Assembly (NCBI RefSeq): GCF_001637205.1
Contig: NZ_LVJH01000002.1
Location: forward strand, 124,001-188,000
Origin: Paenibacillus glacialis
GTDB taxonomy: Bacteria > Bacillota > Bacilli > Paenibacillales > Paenibacillaceae
DNA length: 64,000 nucleotides
Direction of reading: 5' to 3'
The notes beneath the pieces were generated by a model that saw nothing but the letters and a program-made list of their open reading frames with translations, was not told the origin of the DNA and searched no databases. Below are positions 42,568-52,152 of the stretch, in pieces; the stretch's first letter is position 1, and the number at the start of each line of letters is the position of its first letter. Position numbers and translations under genes: made by a program.

Positions 42568-44931
42568 TTAATGCAACTCAGCGACGGTAACACCATTTCC
42601 GCCTTCTCCATAATTACCTAACCTATAACTTTTCACATGTTTGTGCTTACGAAGATACTCGTTAATTCCTGTTCGAAGAATCCCTGTTCCCTTACCATGG
42701 ATAATACTAACCTGACCTAGATTGCTCAAAAATGCCTCATCAATGAAATGATCCACTTCCATCAACGCTTCTTCCAGGTTGGCACCACGTAGATCCAGTT
42801 CACGGCGAATATTATCATCTCGAGTTCGTTTAACCATTGTAACATTCTTCTGCTTCTGAGGTTTATCTGATTGGTTTGCATTCAAGAGTTCCAAATCATC
42901 TAAGCTAACCTTCATTTTCATAATACCCAACTGTACTATAGCTTCTTTATTTCCTTTAAGTTCTACAACATGACCTTTCTGGTTCAGACTGTATAATCTT
43001 ACCTCATCCCCAGGTTCTATCGTACGAACTTTGATTTGATTCTTAGTCGGAGACTTCTTACGCTGCTTCGGCTCAGCTTCTTCAAGTTGTTTACGTGCGG
43101 CAATTAACTTGTGCTCTTTCACCGATGCGCCTTCAGTCATGGCAAGATCGCGTAGTTCAGATATAATTCGTTCTGCTTCGACACGAGCTTTGTTGATCAC
43201 TTCTTGTGCGTTAAGCTCTGCTTTTTCCAATAACTTATCACGTTGTTGATCCAACTTCTCTAACTCTCGTTGATGCTGAATTCGCAATGCCTCCATCTCC
43301 ATACGAAGCTGTTCAGCTTGTTTACGCTCATTCTCAGCACGAAGGCGATTGTCCTCAAGAGACGCTATCATATGCTCCACACGCATATCTTCCTCTTTCA
43401 CTTCACCACGAGCGAAATCCAGTATGCTTTTCTGTAATCCCAATCGCTCTCCGATAGCAAAAGCATTACTTCTCCCGGGAACTCCGATCAATAAACGATA
43501 CGTAGGACTCAATGTATTAACATCAAATTCCATACTCGCATTAATTATTCCTTGACGTTCATATGCATAAGCTTTTAACTCACTATAATGTGTCGTAGCC
43601 ACCATCCGGCAGTTAAAGCGGTGGATATGTTCCAGAATAGATATCGCTAACGCCGACCCTTCCGCAGGATCTGTTCCAGCCCCTACTTCATCCAGAAGGA
43701 TGAGACTTTTAGGCGTCATTTGCTTCAATATCCGAATTATATTGGTCATATGACTTGAAAAAGTACTCAGGTTTTGTTCAATACTTTGTTCATCCCCAAT
43801 ATCCGCAAATATGGCGTCAAACACACTTAGTTCGCTACCCTCTTCAGCAGGAACGAAAAATCCAGACATCGCCATGAGGCAAAGAAGTCCTATCGTCTTC
43901 AGCGTAACCGTCTTGCCTCCCGTATTCGGGCCAGTTACGATAATGGAAGTATGCGTCTTGCCCAGTTCCACATCAATAGGAACAACCTGTTCCAATGGAA
44001 TGAGCGGATGCCGTCCTTTTTTCAGCTTTAGATATCCAATATCATTCATCTGTGGCATCGATGCTTTCATCACATGTGCTAATCGTGCTTTTGCAAATAT
44101 GAAATCAAGGTCTCCAACCACACCAACATCTATAAGCAACATTTCTGCTTCATCACCAACAAGAGCCGTTAATTTCTGTAGAATAACTTCAATTTCGCGT
44201 TCTTCTTTCATCCGTAATTCCCGCAATTTATTATTCATCGCTACGATGACCTCAGGTTCAATGAACAGTGTTGCACCAGAACCGGATTGATCATGAACGA
44301 TACCACCGAAATAAGAACGATGTTCTGCCTTCACCGGGATAACGAAACGATCTCCACGAATGGTAACCAATTGATCCTGAAGCATCTTAGAGACCGTAGA
44401 GGAGCGAATCATAGAATCCAGCTTTTCACGAATACGAACTTCCCCAGATCTAAGTTCTCTGCGAACCTGTGCTAGTTCTGAGCTTGCAGAATCCATCACC
44501 TCAGCATTTTCATCTATGCATTCTTTGATTGTATCCTCCAGAACCTTCTGTTCAGAGATCCCTTCACTGAGTGTGAACAAAATCTTTACTGGCTCATCCT
44601 CATGAATGTTAGCAATAAATCGTTTGATACGTCTGGATCCATAAATAGTATTACTTATTGCAACCAATTCATGAGGATTCAATGTCCCACCGATCTGTGC
44701 CCGCTTCGTTGCTGCAGAAATATCCGTTATTCCACCAAATGGGGGAGTCCCCTTTAATCGATCTACTGTATAAGCCTCATTCGTAACATTTAATTGTGAA
44801 TTGACGGACTCTAAATCTGTAGCGGGTTTAAGTTGTTCTGCCGCCTGTTTACCCATACTTGTCTGGGTATAGCCAGAACATTTATTTAAAATCTTGCGAT
44901 ATTCTAAAGTATGTAAAATTTTATCATCCAA
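42568..44931 (-). CDS. mutS2: MutS2 endonuclease/ATPase
   Basis: 787 aa with a TTG start at 44931 (AAGGAGTAG upstream). N-terminal clamp region, MutS-type ATPase with P-loop GPNTGGKTVTLKTIG (about residue 335) and DEVGAGTDPAEGSAL, a long coiled-coil (about 515-600), a KOW-like segment, and a C-terminal Smr nuclease domain (about 710-787) with LDLRGANLEEAL, HGKGTGILR and GGNGVTV. It lacks the mismatch-recognition domain of MutS. MutS2 suppresses homologous recombination and in Bacillus also splits collided ribosomes. Confidence 0.95.
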   Translation of the reverse strand: MDDKILHTLEYRKILNKCSGYTQTSMGKQAAEQLKPATDLESVNSQLNVTNEAYTVDRLKGTPPFGGITDISAATKRAQIGGTLNPHELVAISNTIYGSRRIKRFIANIHEDEPVKILFTLSEGISEQKVLEDTIKECIDENAEVMDSASSELAQVRRELRSGEVRIREKLDSMIRSSTVSKMLQDQLVTIRGDRFVIPVKAEHRSYFGGIVHDQSGSGATLFIEPEVIVAMNNKLRELRMKEEREIEVILQKLTALVGDEAEMLLIDVGVVGDLDFIFAKARLAHVMKASMPQMNDIGYLKLKKGRHPLIPLEQVVPIDVELGKTHTSIIVTGPNTGGKTVTLKTIGLLCLMAMSGFFVPAEEGSELSVFDAIFADIGDEQSIEQNLSTFSSHMTNIIRILKQMTPKSLILLDEVGAGTDPAEGSALAISILEHIHRFNCRMVATTHYSELKAYAYERQGIINASMEFDVNTLSPTYRLLIGVPGRSNAFAIGERLGLQKSILDFARGEVKEEDMRVEHMIASLEDNRLRAENERKQAEQLRMEMEALRIQHQRELEKLDQQRDKLLEKAELNAQEVINKARVEAERIISELRDLAMTEGASVKEHKLIAARKQLEEAEPKQRKKSPTKNQIKVRTIEPGDEVRLYSLNQKGHVVELKGNKEAIVQLGIMKMKVSLDDLELLNANQSDKPQKQKNVTMVKRTRDDNIRRELDLRGANLEEALMEVDHFIDEAFLSNLGQVSIIHGKGTGILRTGINEYLRKHKHVKSYRLGNYGEGGNGVTVAELH

Positions 44932-45080
44932 TATTATTCACTACTCCTTTCAACCTTGACTTTATTATAACGAAACTAATCCAAATTCGCTATTTTGAAC
45001 TTCCATACATAAGTTCCTGATAAATTGAATACAATAACTCTTGCATAACACATTATTCATGTGTAAAGGAGGCCAATTGC

Positions 45081-45437
45081 ATGAACTTCCTGGGTCATGT
45101 CGTTAGATTCATTGTAGCAGCACTGGTGTTAATGGTTGTAGGTTGGATCGTTCCACAGTTTTCCGTAGGTGGATTCTGGAGCGCACTTATACTCGCTCTA
45201 GTGATTGCCTTAATTAGTTGGGTCGTTGAGGGAATATTCGGCAAACGAATTAACCCCTTTGGTAGAGGTATCGTCGGTTTTCTGGTGAGTGCTTTGGTCA
45301 TTTATATTGCCCAGTTCATCGTCAGTGGAGTTAGCGTAACTATGCTTGGAGCTCTACTTGCTGCACTTGTCATTGGGATTATTGACCTCTTCATACCGGT
45401 AGCCACACCCTATGATGCCGGTCGTGATCATCGTTAA
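45081..45437 (+). CDS. Phage holin family IV / YvlD-like membrane protein
   Basis: 118 aa with four hydrophobic helices (about 5-25, 28-50, 57-82, 88-110) and glycine-rich turns. It matches the 4-TMS holin superfamily IV group, which contains chromosomal YvlD-type proteins. There is no lysin nearby, so a lytic role is unlikely; YvlD-like proteins are linked to envelope stress. AAAGGAGGCC precedes the ATG, and a terminator follows. Confidence 0.8.
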   Translation: MNFLGHVVRFIVAALVLMVVGWIVPQFSVGGFWSALILALVIALISWVVEGIFGKRINPFGRGIVGFLVSALVIYIAQFIVSGVSVTMLGALLAALVIGIIDLFIPVATPYDAGRDHR

Positions 45438-45475
45438 TCAAGAGTGGTAAATAACTCTTAGTACCTACAGCAGAT

Positions 45476-45503
45476 AAGCCCCTGTTCCATGGAACAGGGG
45501 CTT
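45476..45503 (+). terminator. Terminator of the YvlD-like gene
   Basis: Perfect 13-bp stem AAGCCCCTGTTCC/GGAACAGGGGCTT with a 2-nt centre; TTCC tail. Confidence 0.75.
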
Positions 45504-45659
45504 TCCTGTGACCATTATTCATTAAGATACACGATCTACTACTCTACACAAATCAGATTTTGTTCACGAATCATTCAAATCATGATGTGTAAAAATGTCT
45601 TCGATAAGGTATGATATTACTATATTTGTCACAATATCACGCCTATGGGAGAGTGTAAT

Positions 45660-46046
45660 ATGAAAAAAGCACTTGTATTAATTATAACTTGTATGCTCTT
45701 AATGACCTTATCTGCATGTGGAGGGGACAATTCCTCTTCGAATTCTTCCAACAGTGGGGTTTCAGATACCGGAGTAGCTCCAAGCGAGGAGATCGTCATT
45801 AAAGCCTCAAATTATACTTTTGACCAACAAGAATATCGCATTAAGCAAGGTACCACAGTTAAGATTGTATTCAAGAATGAAGAAGGTAATCACGGCGTTA
45901 TGATTCCTGGGTTAGAGGTTCAACTATCTAAGAAGAATCCTTCCCAAGTCATTACAGCAGACAAACCAGGTGAATACGAAATTATTTGTTCTGTATTCTG
46001 TGGCTCTGGACACACAGCCATGATTTCAAAACTAATCGTAGAATAA
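45660..46046 (+). CDS. Cupredoxin-fold lipoprotein with CuA-like metal site
   Basis: The start is ATG 45660 (GGGAGAG upstream), giving 128 aa. Lipoprotein signal with lipobox SAC at about residue 20-22, a Ser/Asn linker, then a cupredoxin domain (about 45-128). Its ligands read His in NHGVMIPG and the C-terminal CSVFCGSGHTAM, the CxxxCxxxHxxM pattern of the binuclear CuA site of cytochrome c oxidase subunit II. It has no subunit II transmembrane hairpin and no adjacent oxidase genes. It may carry electrons or donate copper at the outer membrane face (inference). Confidence 0.82.
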   Translation: MKKALVLIITCMLLMTLSACGGDNSSSNSSNSGVSDTGVAPSEEIVIKASNYTFDQQEYRIKQGTTVKIVFKNEEGNHGVMIPGLEVQLSKKNPSQVITADKPGEYEIICSVFCGSGHTAMISKLIVE

Positions 46047-46053
46047 AAACTTC

Positions 46054-46085
46054 GATCCCCTCACTTCAATTAAAGTAAGGGGATC
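46054..46085. terminator. Bidirectional terminator
   Basis: Stem GATCCCCTCACTT/AAGTAAGGGGATC (one mismatch) followed by TTTC on the plus strand; lies between convergent genes. Confidence 0.78.
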
Positions 46086-46095
46086 TTTCATGTAT

Positions 46096-47961
46096 TCAAC
46101 CTTTATCCTGTTCGATCAGCTCTATCCATTCGTTATACTCACTTTGTAATTTTCCGTATTCCTCACAGAGCTTACGATGTTCTTCCTGAAGCTGGTTCGT
46201 CTGTTTCAACTGCATATCATGTTCCACCTGAAGAAGACGATATTGGTGAGCCACAAGTTCGAAGGACTCTCCAATCTCACGTAACTCTTGAGCCACATTT
46301 TCCTTTTCCCCACGTAACTCTTCACGTTGTTGTTCTGTTGCAGCAATCTCTTGTTGCCAGATATCTAATTCTGCCTGAAGCTTCTGCTCTTCCTCTCCCC
46401 ATGCAGATTGCTTACTCTCAAGTTCATTATACCGCTCTATCCATTCCTTCAATGAATATTGAGCAGTCTCTAGCAAGACCTGATTGTCGGATTCACGAGA
46501 AGCTACTTCTATTATCTTATCTTGTAACTCTTTCAATAACCGTTCATTCTCTTCTTTCTCTTCTAACAACATCACATTCTCTACTCTTGCATCCTCATCC
46601 CGTCTCAACGTTTCACGATAGACCTCTTGCACATCTTCGTATTGCTGTTGCAGATGAAGTAATTCATTCTCAACCGTTTGGCGTCTATTCACTTCCTGTT
46701 CGGATTGCTCCTTCAGTACGCTCAGTTCATCATGAGTAGATTCTAATAAGACCTGATTGTCGGATTCACGAGAAGAAATCTCTATGATCTTATCTTGTAA
46801 CTCTTTCAATAGCCGTTCATTCTCTTCTTTCTCTTCTAGCAACATCAGATTCTCCACTCTTGCATCCTCATCACGTCTCACCGTTTCACGATAAACTTCT
46901 TGCACATCTTCGAACTGCTGCTGGAGTTGTAGTAACTCATACTCAAGTGTTTCTCGTTTATTCAGTTCCAGCACAGATTGTTCCTTCAATACACTCAATT
47001 CATCATGAATTGACTTCATGCCGGATTCGAGTGTCTCATTCTGTTCATTTCCTTCTAATATAGTTCGTTCCAAATCAGCGACTTCTTCAGCTCTCTTGTC
47101 AGCAAGCATCTTCCAAGACTTCGTTTCTGCCAATAATTTATTCACTTCGCCTTCAAGTTTACGGACTGTAGCGCCGCTCTCTTCAAGAGACTTCTGTAAT
47201 AATTGGCGTGCTGTTTCGGACTTCCCTAAACTATCCTTGATTTGGTTTCTTTCACTGTGTAATTTCGTAACTTGAGTCTGCAGAGATTGCTGATCAGCTT
47301 TAGCTGTCTGCTCTCTTTGTACTGACTGTTTATATTGTTCGCTCAATTGTGCGTGAACTTCTTGTGCTGTCTTTAATTCCTTCTCATTGCCACGCAATTT
47401 CGTCTGCCATTGGTTGTTACTATTTCGCAGATCTACAAGTTGTTTATCTAATTCCAGAACAGACTGTTTATGATTCTGCTCCTGATCAGCTTGATTCTGC
47501 GTTAATTGCAGATTCTTGACTATTTCCTTATCCAGCAAAAATTTATTATTCTCTAATTGTTGTTGTAATTCAGCTTGTACTCGGTTAAGTTCCGCCTGAA
47601 GTTCTTCTTTCTCTTTAACAACAACGGCAGATTCCTCTTGTTGCTTCAACAACTTCTCCGTCTGTTCCGTACGGTTGTCTAGTAGCTTCAAGATCTCAGC
47701 TTTCAGTTCGCTACGTTCTCCGGTAAGCATCTTGAGTTCATTACGAACTTCCTGAGTCTGAATGGCTTCTTCAGCCATATGGACAGCAGCGAGCACCGCG
47801 ATCTTGGGTGTATCGAGCCTAGTGTGATTCTTTGATACCGCATTCATTCGTTCATCAACGTATTGAGCAATTTTTTTCATATAGTCAGAACTGCTTCCGA
47901 CAAGTTTATAAGAAGTCCCGTAGATTTCCACGGTGACGCGATTACGATCGGGTATATTCAC
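46096..47961 (-). CDS. ZapA-domain protein fused to long coiled coil
   Basis: The GTG at 47961 follows AAGGAGGGAACAACA, so translation begins MNIPDRNRVTVEIYG; an in-frame ATG at 47979 lies upstream of that site. 621 aa. Residues 1-95 are a ZapA domain (VEIYGTSYKLVGSSSDYMKKIAQYVDERM); ZapA is normally 80-110 aa. The remaining 520 residues are predicted coiled coil, rich in Glu, Gln and Leu. They include a tandem duplication of 91 residues (about 316-498). ZapA bundles FtsZ filaments at the division ring. It lies upstream of its own terminator and downstream of pheST. Domain assignment is solid; the fusion's function is inferred. Confidence 0.85.
   Translation of the reverse strand: MNIPDRNRVTVEIYGTSYKLVGSSSDYMKKIAQYVDERMNAVSKNHTRLDTPKIAVLAAVHMAEEAIQTQEVRNELKMLTGERSELKAEILKLLDNRTEQTEKLLKQQEESAVVVKEKEELQAELNRVQAELQQQLENNKFLLDKEIVKNLQLTQNQADQEQNHKQSVLELDKQLVDLRNSNNQWQTKLRGNEKELKTAQEVHAQLSEQYKQSVQREQTAKADQQSLQTQVTKLHSERNQIKDSLGKSETARQLLQKSLEESGATVRKLEGEVNKLLAETKSWKMLADKRAEEVADLERTILEGNEQNETLESGMKSIHDELSVLKEQSVLELNKRETLEYELLQLQQQFEDVQEVYRETVRRDEDARVENLMLLEEKEENERLLKELQDKIIEISSRESDNQVLLESTHDELSVLKEQSEQEVNRRQTVENELLHLQQQYEDVQEVYRETLRRDEDARVENVMLLEEKEENERLLKELQDKIIEVASRESDNQVLLETAQYSLKEWIERYNELESKQSAWGEEEQKLQAELDIWQQEIAATEQQREELRGEKENVAQELREIGESFELVAHQYRLLQVEHDMQLKQTNQLQEEHRKLCEEYGKLQSEYNEWIELIEQDKG
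46470..47015 (-). repeat. Tandem in-frame duplication within the ZapA fusion gene
   Basis: Two units of 273 bp (91 codons, 13 heptads) lie head to tail. The segment TGATTGTCGGATTCACGAGA is at 46481 and again at 46754, an exact 273-bp offset. The protein copies differ mainly by conservative substitutions. Confidence 0.88.
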
Positions 47962-48044
47962 TGTTGTTCCCTCCTTCATATGTGTTGGCTCTTAGTTGTC
48001 TGATTCGCAATCATCATATCCATAATTTAGATGTGATTCTTTCC

Positions 48045-48089
48045 TAAAAAGGTCACATCGAATCATTATGTCTATGGATTCGATGTGAC
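48045..48089 (-). terminator. Terminator of pheST
   Basis: 13-bp stem GTCACATCGAATC/GATTCGATGTGAC followed by CTTTTT on the minus strand. Confidence 0.9.
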
Positions 48090-48104
48090 TGTGTTCAATT
48101 CCTG

Positions 48105-50555
48105 CTATTTTCTTAATTCAGCTTCAAAAGTTTGTTCCAATGCCGTTACAACTGTTCCATGTACCGAAGTTACTTCTTCATCGGTTAATGTCCGGTCCTG
48201 ATGACGATATACAAGTGAGATGGCAATACTCTTCTTATTGTCACCTAGTTTACTTCCTGTGTAGACATCAAATACTTGCACGGTCTGCAACAATTCTCCC
48301 GCAGTTTCACGGATCGTAGCAAGTAATGCTCCTGCTTCCGTACGCTCGTCTACCACAACTGCAATATCTCGTTCAACAGCAGGATAACGTGGTAAATCCC
48401 GATATCTCAACTCATAATCAGTGTTATCAAATAATGGTTGTAACAATAGCTCCGCCACATAAACATCTTCAAGATCACGATCTAGTTGCAACTGTGGATG
48501 AACCTGACCAAGTGTACCCAGCAACACTTTAACACCCGAGCCATTATCTAAGTAGATAGATGCCGAACGACCAGGATGGTATCCTTCTGGCTGGTTCGCT
48601 ACATAGGTAACCGCATCCTGTAACCCAAGGTGATTGAACAATGTTTCAAGCGTTCCTTTGATATCAAAGAAATCCACTTTCACTGGCGTTACGTTCCACT
48701 GTTTCTGCCCCTTATTACCACTAAGCAACAAAGACAACACTGGGATTTCTTTCGGCTGAACAGTCAATTGTTCTTCTTCCGTGAAGAAGACATGACCCAT
48801 CTCGAACAATGCTAAGTCTGGATGTTTGCGGTTCACGTTGTAAGTAGCCGCATCTAACAACTGAGGAATAATACTAGTACGTAGTACGCTACGCTCTTCA
48901 CTCATTGGCATCGATAGTTTGACAGGCTTACTACCGATTGTTAATGCTGGAAACACTGCAGCTTGATCGGGATGTGTAAATGAATAGCTAATTAACTCCT
49001 GCCATCCTCCGTGAGTTAACATTCTCCGTAATTCACGACGTAAGGCTTGAGGTTTCGTATATGCTCCAGGAGTCGTTGGTCCTTCAATAGGCGTTGTCGG
49101 AATATTATCGTACCCATAGAGTCGAGCAATCTCCTCCATAAGATCAACGTCCGTTGTAATATCACCGCGACGAGTGGGAACTCTTACTTCGATAATCCCC
49201 TGAGCCGTATCAGCACAATCGAAGTTTAAGCGAGCAAATATAGTTTTCACTTCAAGCATAGATAGTTCCGTGCCTAAGACACCGTTCAGCTTCTCAAGAC
49301 GTAATGTAATGGTTACCTCTTTAGCAGGTTCAACGATGGATTCAACAACACCATGATGTACCGCGCCCCCAGTAAGGCTAGCTATCAATGAAGCAGCTCT
49401 GTTCAATGCCTGAACAACTACACCTCGATCGACTTCTTTCTCAAACCGTAGACTTGCTTCTGAACGAAGACCTAACTGGCGAGATGTTTTACGTACAATA
49501 GCCCCGTCAAAATGAGCAGATTCCAACAGAATATTCACTGTTTGCTCTGTAACTTCGGAATTCGCTCCGCCCATAACACCCGCAAGGGCAATAGGTTTCA
49601 CTCCGTCCGTAATAAGTAGCATATGAGGCTCCAACTTACGCTCTTGATCATCCAAAGTGATCAACGTCTCTCCGTCTTTAGCAAAACGAACATCGATAGC
49701 ACCTTTGTTCAACTTATCCGCATCAAAAGCATGAAGAGGTTGACCATATTCCAACATCACATAGTTGGTGATGTCTACGATGTTATTGATAGGACGTACA
49801 CCCGCTGCCATCAAGCGATTCTGCATCCATTGTGGAGACGATGTGATCGTTACACCCGTAATATAGCGAGCAGCATAGTGGGTACAGTATTCAGGAGTGC
49901 TAATACGAACCGAAATATGTTCTGCAGCTGCATCACTTACTTCAATAAGTTGATCTAATGGATTGGGGATATTCACTTCGCGTCCTAGAATAGCGCCAAC
50001 TTCATATGCAGCACCGTGCATACTGAGGCAGTCTGAACGGTTAGGCGTTAAATCGAAATCAAGCACTTGATCATTTAACCCAAGTACATGACTAATAGGT
50101 GTGCCGATCTCTACGGATTCAGGAAGGACAAAGATACCTTCTTGTTGGGCTTTAGGTAGTAATTTCTCATTCAATCCTAGTTCTTTAGCAGAACAGATCA
50201 TACCTTGAGATAATACGCCACGAAGTTTCGCCTTCTTAATCTGCATACCATCAGGCATGGTAGCACCGATAAGTGCTACCGGAACCTTCTGACCTGCATC
50301 CACATTCTTGGCTCCACAGACAATCTGTAATTCTTCTTCCAGCCCTGCATTTACGATGCAGACATTCAATTTGTCAGCGTCAGGGTGTTTCTCTTTACTA
50401 ACAACATAACCAACAACAATTTTGTCCACGCCTTTATTGCGGTTCTCAACCTCATCTATTTCAATACCTGCACGTGTAATTTGCTCCGCTAAATCCTTAG
50501 GCGCTACGTTCTCTAATGTAACGTAGTCCTTCAGCCATTCTGTTGATACCTTCAT
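48105..50555 (-). CDS. pheT: Phenylalanyl-tRNA synthetase beta subunit
   Basis: 816 aa, full length. An N-terminal tRNA-binding (EMAP/OB) domain (about 40-150), B3/B4 editing domain (about 205-365), B5 domain (about 400-470), catalytic-like core (about 490-690) and the C-terminal ferredoxin-fold anticodon-binding domain (RDLPRYPAVERDIAVVVD to the end). It follows pheS by 26 bp in one operon under a T-box. Confidence 0.96.
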   Translation of the reverse strand: MKVSTEWLKDYVTLENVAPKDLAEQITRAGIEIDEVENRNKGVDKIVVGYVVSKEKHPDADKLNVCIVNAGLEEELQIVCGAKNVDAGQKVPVALIGATMPDGMQIKKAKLRGVLSQGMICSAKELGLNEKLLPKAQQEGIFVLPESVEIGTPISHVLGLNDQVLDFDLTPNRSDCLSMHGAAYEVGAILGREVNIPNPLDQLIEVSDAAAEHISVRISTPEYCTHYAARYITGVTITSSPQWMQNRLMAAGVRPINNIVDITNYVMLEYGQPLHAFDADKLNKGAIDVRFAKDGETLITLDDQERKLEPHMLLITDGVKPIALAGVMGGANSEVTEQTVNILLESAHFDGAIVRKTSRQLGLRSEASLRFEKEVDRGVVVQALNRAASLIASLTGGAVHHGVVESIVEPAKEVTITLRLEKLNGVLGTELSMLEVKTIFARLNFDCADTAQGIIEVRVPTRRGDITTDVDLMEEIARLYGYDNIPTTPIEGPTTPGAYTKPQALRRELRRMLTHGGWQELISYSFTHPDQAAVFPALTIGSKPVKLSMPMSEERSVLRTSIIPQLLDAATYNVNRKHPDLALFEMGHVFFTEEEQLTVQPKEIPVLSLLLSGNKGQKQWNVTPVKVDFFDIKGTLETLFNHLGLQDAVTYVANQPEGYHPGRSASIYLDNGSGVKVLLGTLGQVHPQLQLDRDLEDVYVAELLLQPLFDNTDYELRYRDLPRYPAVERDIAVVVDERTEAGALLATIRETAGELLQTVQVFDVYTGSKLGDNKKSIAISLVYRHQDRTLTDEEVTSVHGTVVTALEQTFEAELRK

Positions 50556-50581
50556 GACGATCCCCTTCCTCTTTTCAAAAT

Positions 50582-51622
50582 TTAAATCCGTGAGAACTGC
50601 TTCAAGAAAGCCATATCACTATTGTAGAAATGACGAATATCGTCAATACCATATTTCAAAATCGCAATACGTTCTACGCCCATACCAAATGCAAACCCAG
50701 TATATTTCTCCGAATCATAACCGCCTGCTTCCAACACCTTCGGATGAACCATTCCGCAACCTAGAATCTCTAGCCAACCCGTCTGTTTACACATCCGGCA
50801 TCCACTTCCTCCACATTTCACGCACGTTACATCCACTTCAGCACTAGGCTCTGTGAACGGGAAGAAACTTGGGCGAAGACGAATCTGTGTACTGGGTCCG
50901 AACATTTCTTGAACGAACTGCTGTAACGTGCCCTTAAGATCACTCATACGAATGTTCTCGCCGATCACAAGACCTTCAATCTGATTGAACTGGAAGGAGT
51001 GCGTCGCATCATCATCATCACGGCGGTATACTTTACCTGGGCAGATGATTTTGACAGGAGATTCACCATTCATGCTCTGCATCGTACGCATTTGCACCGG
51101 AGAAGTCTGTGTGCGCATCAACAATTCTTCTGTAATATAAAAGGTATCCTGCATATCGCGAGCTGGATGATCCTTAGGTAGGTTAAGTGCCTCAAAGTTA
51201 AAATAATCCGTCTCCACTTCAGGACCTTCCGAAATGTTATAACCCATTCCAATGAAAATTTCTTCAATGTCTTGAATGACCTTGTTTAAGGGATGAACGC
51301 CACCTTGTGCCATTGGTCGTCCAGGCAATGTAACATCCACTTTCTCTGCTTGTAGACGTTTCTCTGTCTCTGCTTTTTGAAAAGCATTTTGTTTAGCTTC
51401 GATCACACTCTCGATCGCCGCACGCACTTCATTTCCCACTTGACCTATGACTGGTCTTTCTTCTGCGCTCAATGAACCCATTCCACGTAGAATCTCAGTC
51501 AATGCGCCCTTCTTACCCAAATACTTCACACGTAGATCATTCAGCGTCTCCGGACTGTCCACCTCTTGCAACTGAGCCAGAGCCTCATTCTTCAATGCTT
51601 CCAATCTCTCTTTCATAGCCAT
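50582..51622 (-). CDS. pheS: Phenylalanyl-tRNA synthetase alpha subunit
   Basis: 346 aa. N-terminal coiled-coil domain (1-85), then the class II catalytic core with the Phe-binding motif region [44 protein letters not shown], and motif 3 [17 protein letters not shown]. The ATG at 51622 has AAGGGGGC upstream. It is controlled by the T-box leader directly upstream. Confidence 0.97.
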   Translation of the reverse strand: MAMKERLEALKNEALAQLQEVDSPETLNDLRVKYLGKKGALTEILRGMGSLSAEERPVIGQVGNEVRAAIESVIEAKQNAFQKAETEKRLQAEKVDVTLPGRPMAQGGVHPLNKVIQDIEEIFIGMGYNISEGPEVETDYFNFEALNLPKDHPARDMQDTFYITEELLMRTQTSPVQMRTMQSMNGESPVKIICPGKVYRRDDDDATHSFQFNQIEGLVIGENIRMSDLKGTLQQFVQEMFGPSTQIRLRPSFFPFTEPSAEVDVTCVKCGGSGCRMCKQTGWLEILGCGMVHPKVLEAGGYDSEKYTGFAFGMGVERIAILKYGIDDIRHFYNSDMAFLKQFSRI

Positions 51623-51654
51623 TCAAGCCCCCTTAATCCATAAATGTACGTTAA

Positions 51655-51972
51655 ATTTTAAACAAAAAAGGCCCTTCCTCCCGAAAAAAGGGACGAAAAG
51701 ACCGTGGTACCACCCTTGTTAGAAATCGTGTCAGTTGAACACAACATTCTCACTTTAAACGATGTAACGGATCGTGAACCGGTACCCTCTACTGTCATCG
51801 CTAGATATCCTGACTTACACAGAATACGACAAGTTCAAGGAACTGCTCCGGAGGGAACTTCAACAGCCTATTTCTGTAGAAACGCTCTCAATCAAACGAC
51901 GTTTCCTCCCTGTAAAGAGGCACTGCTTACTCTACTCCATCATGGCATTTCATTCATAACACTCTATTCACC
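51655..51972 (-). ncRNA. T-box leader of pheST
   Basis: The T-box core AGGGTGGTACCACGG is at 51716-51702 (minus strand). It is followed by a GC-rich terminator hairpin and TTTTTTG at about 51700-51663. A long stem I region lies upstream. A specifier codon TTC is expected; a GAAGTTC segment in the middle of the leader is a candidate but was not proven. Confidence 0.92.
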
Positions 51973-51973
51973 A

Positions 51974-52001
51974 ATTATAGCATAATTGTGCCTACTGGCA
52001 A
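51974..52001 (-). promoter_or_regulatory. Sigma-A promoter of the pheST leader
   Basis: Minus strand TTGCCA (52001-51996), 16-nt spacer, TATAAT (51979-51974), just upstream of the T-box leader. Confidence 0.65.
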
Positions 52002-52085
52002 GAAGAAGCGGCTACATCTTCCCTCAAGGACGGATACCCGTCCCTTCGGAAATATAAGAAATAGCGTATCAAGTAAAACTTATGC
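51998..52085. repeat. Dispersed intergenic repeat, copy B
   Basis: Matches copy A at 25985-26080: the core 52047-52076 agrees at about 26 of 30 positions and the adjacent GGCT...AAGGACGG...ACCCGT part is recognisable, though the hairpin here is partly degenerate. Same orientation as copy A. Confidence 0.7.
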
Positions 52086-52152
52086 GTTCTTTTATTTCAA
52101 TTTCATTCCACTAATTTACAACAATTAAGCCGAGTAACTCATCTTAGCTTAT

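Noticed and set aside
45095..45301. Reverse-strand frame inside the YvlD-like gene
   Set aside because: It mirrors the plus-strand gene, has no ribosome-binding site and no family resemblance.
45081..45437. Third phage holin in the window
   Set aside because: Despite the holin family name, it is distant from the phage block, has no lysin partner and resembles chromosomal YvlD-type proteins.
46338..47275. Plus-strand frames of 67-133 codons
   Set aside because: They are antisense shadows of the low-complexity ZapA coiled-coil gene.
47961..47979. ATG at 47979 as start of the ZapA fusion
   Set aside because: The AAGGAGGGA ribosome-binding site lies inside that extension, so GTG 47961 is the better start.
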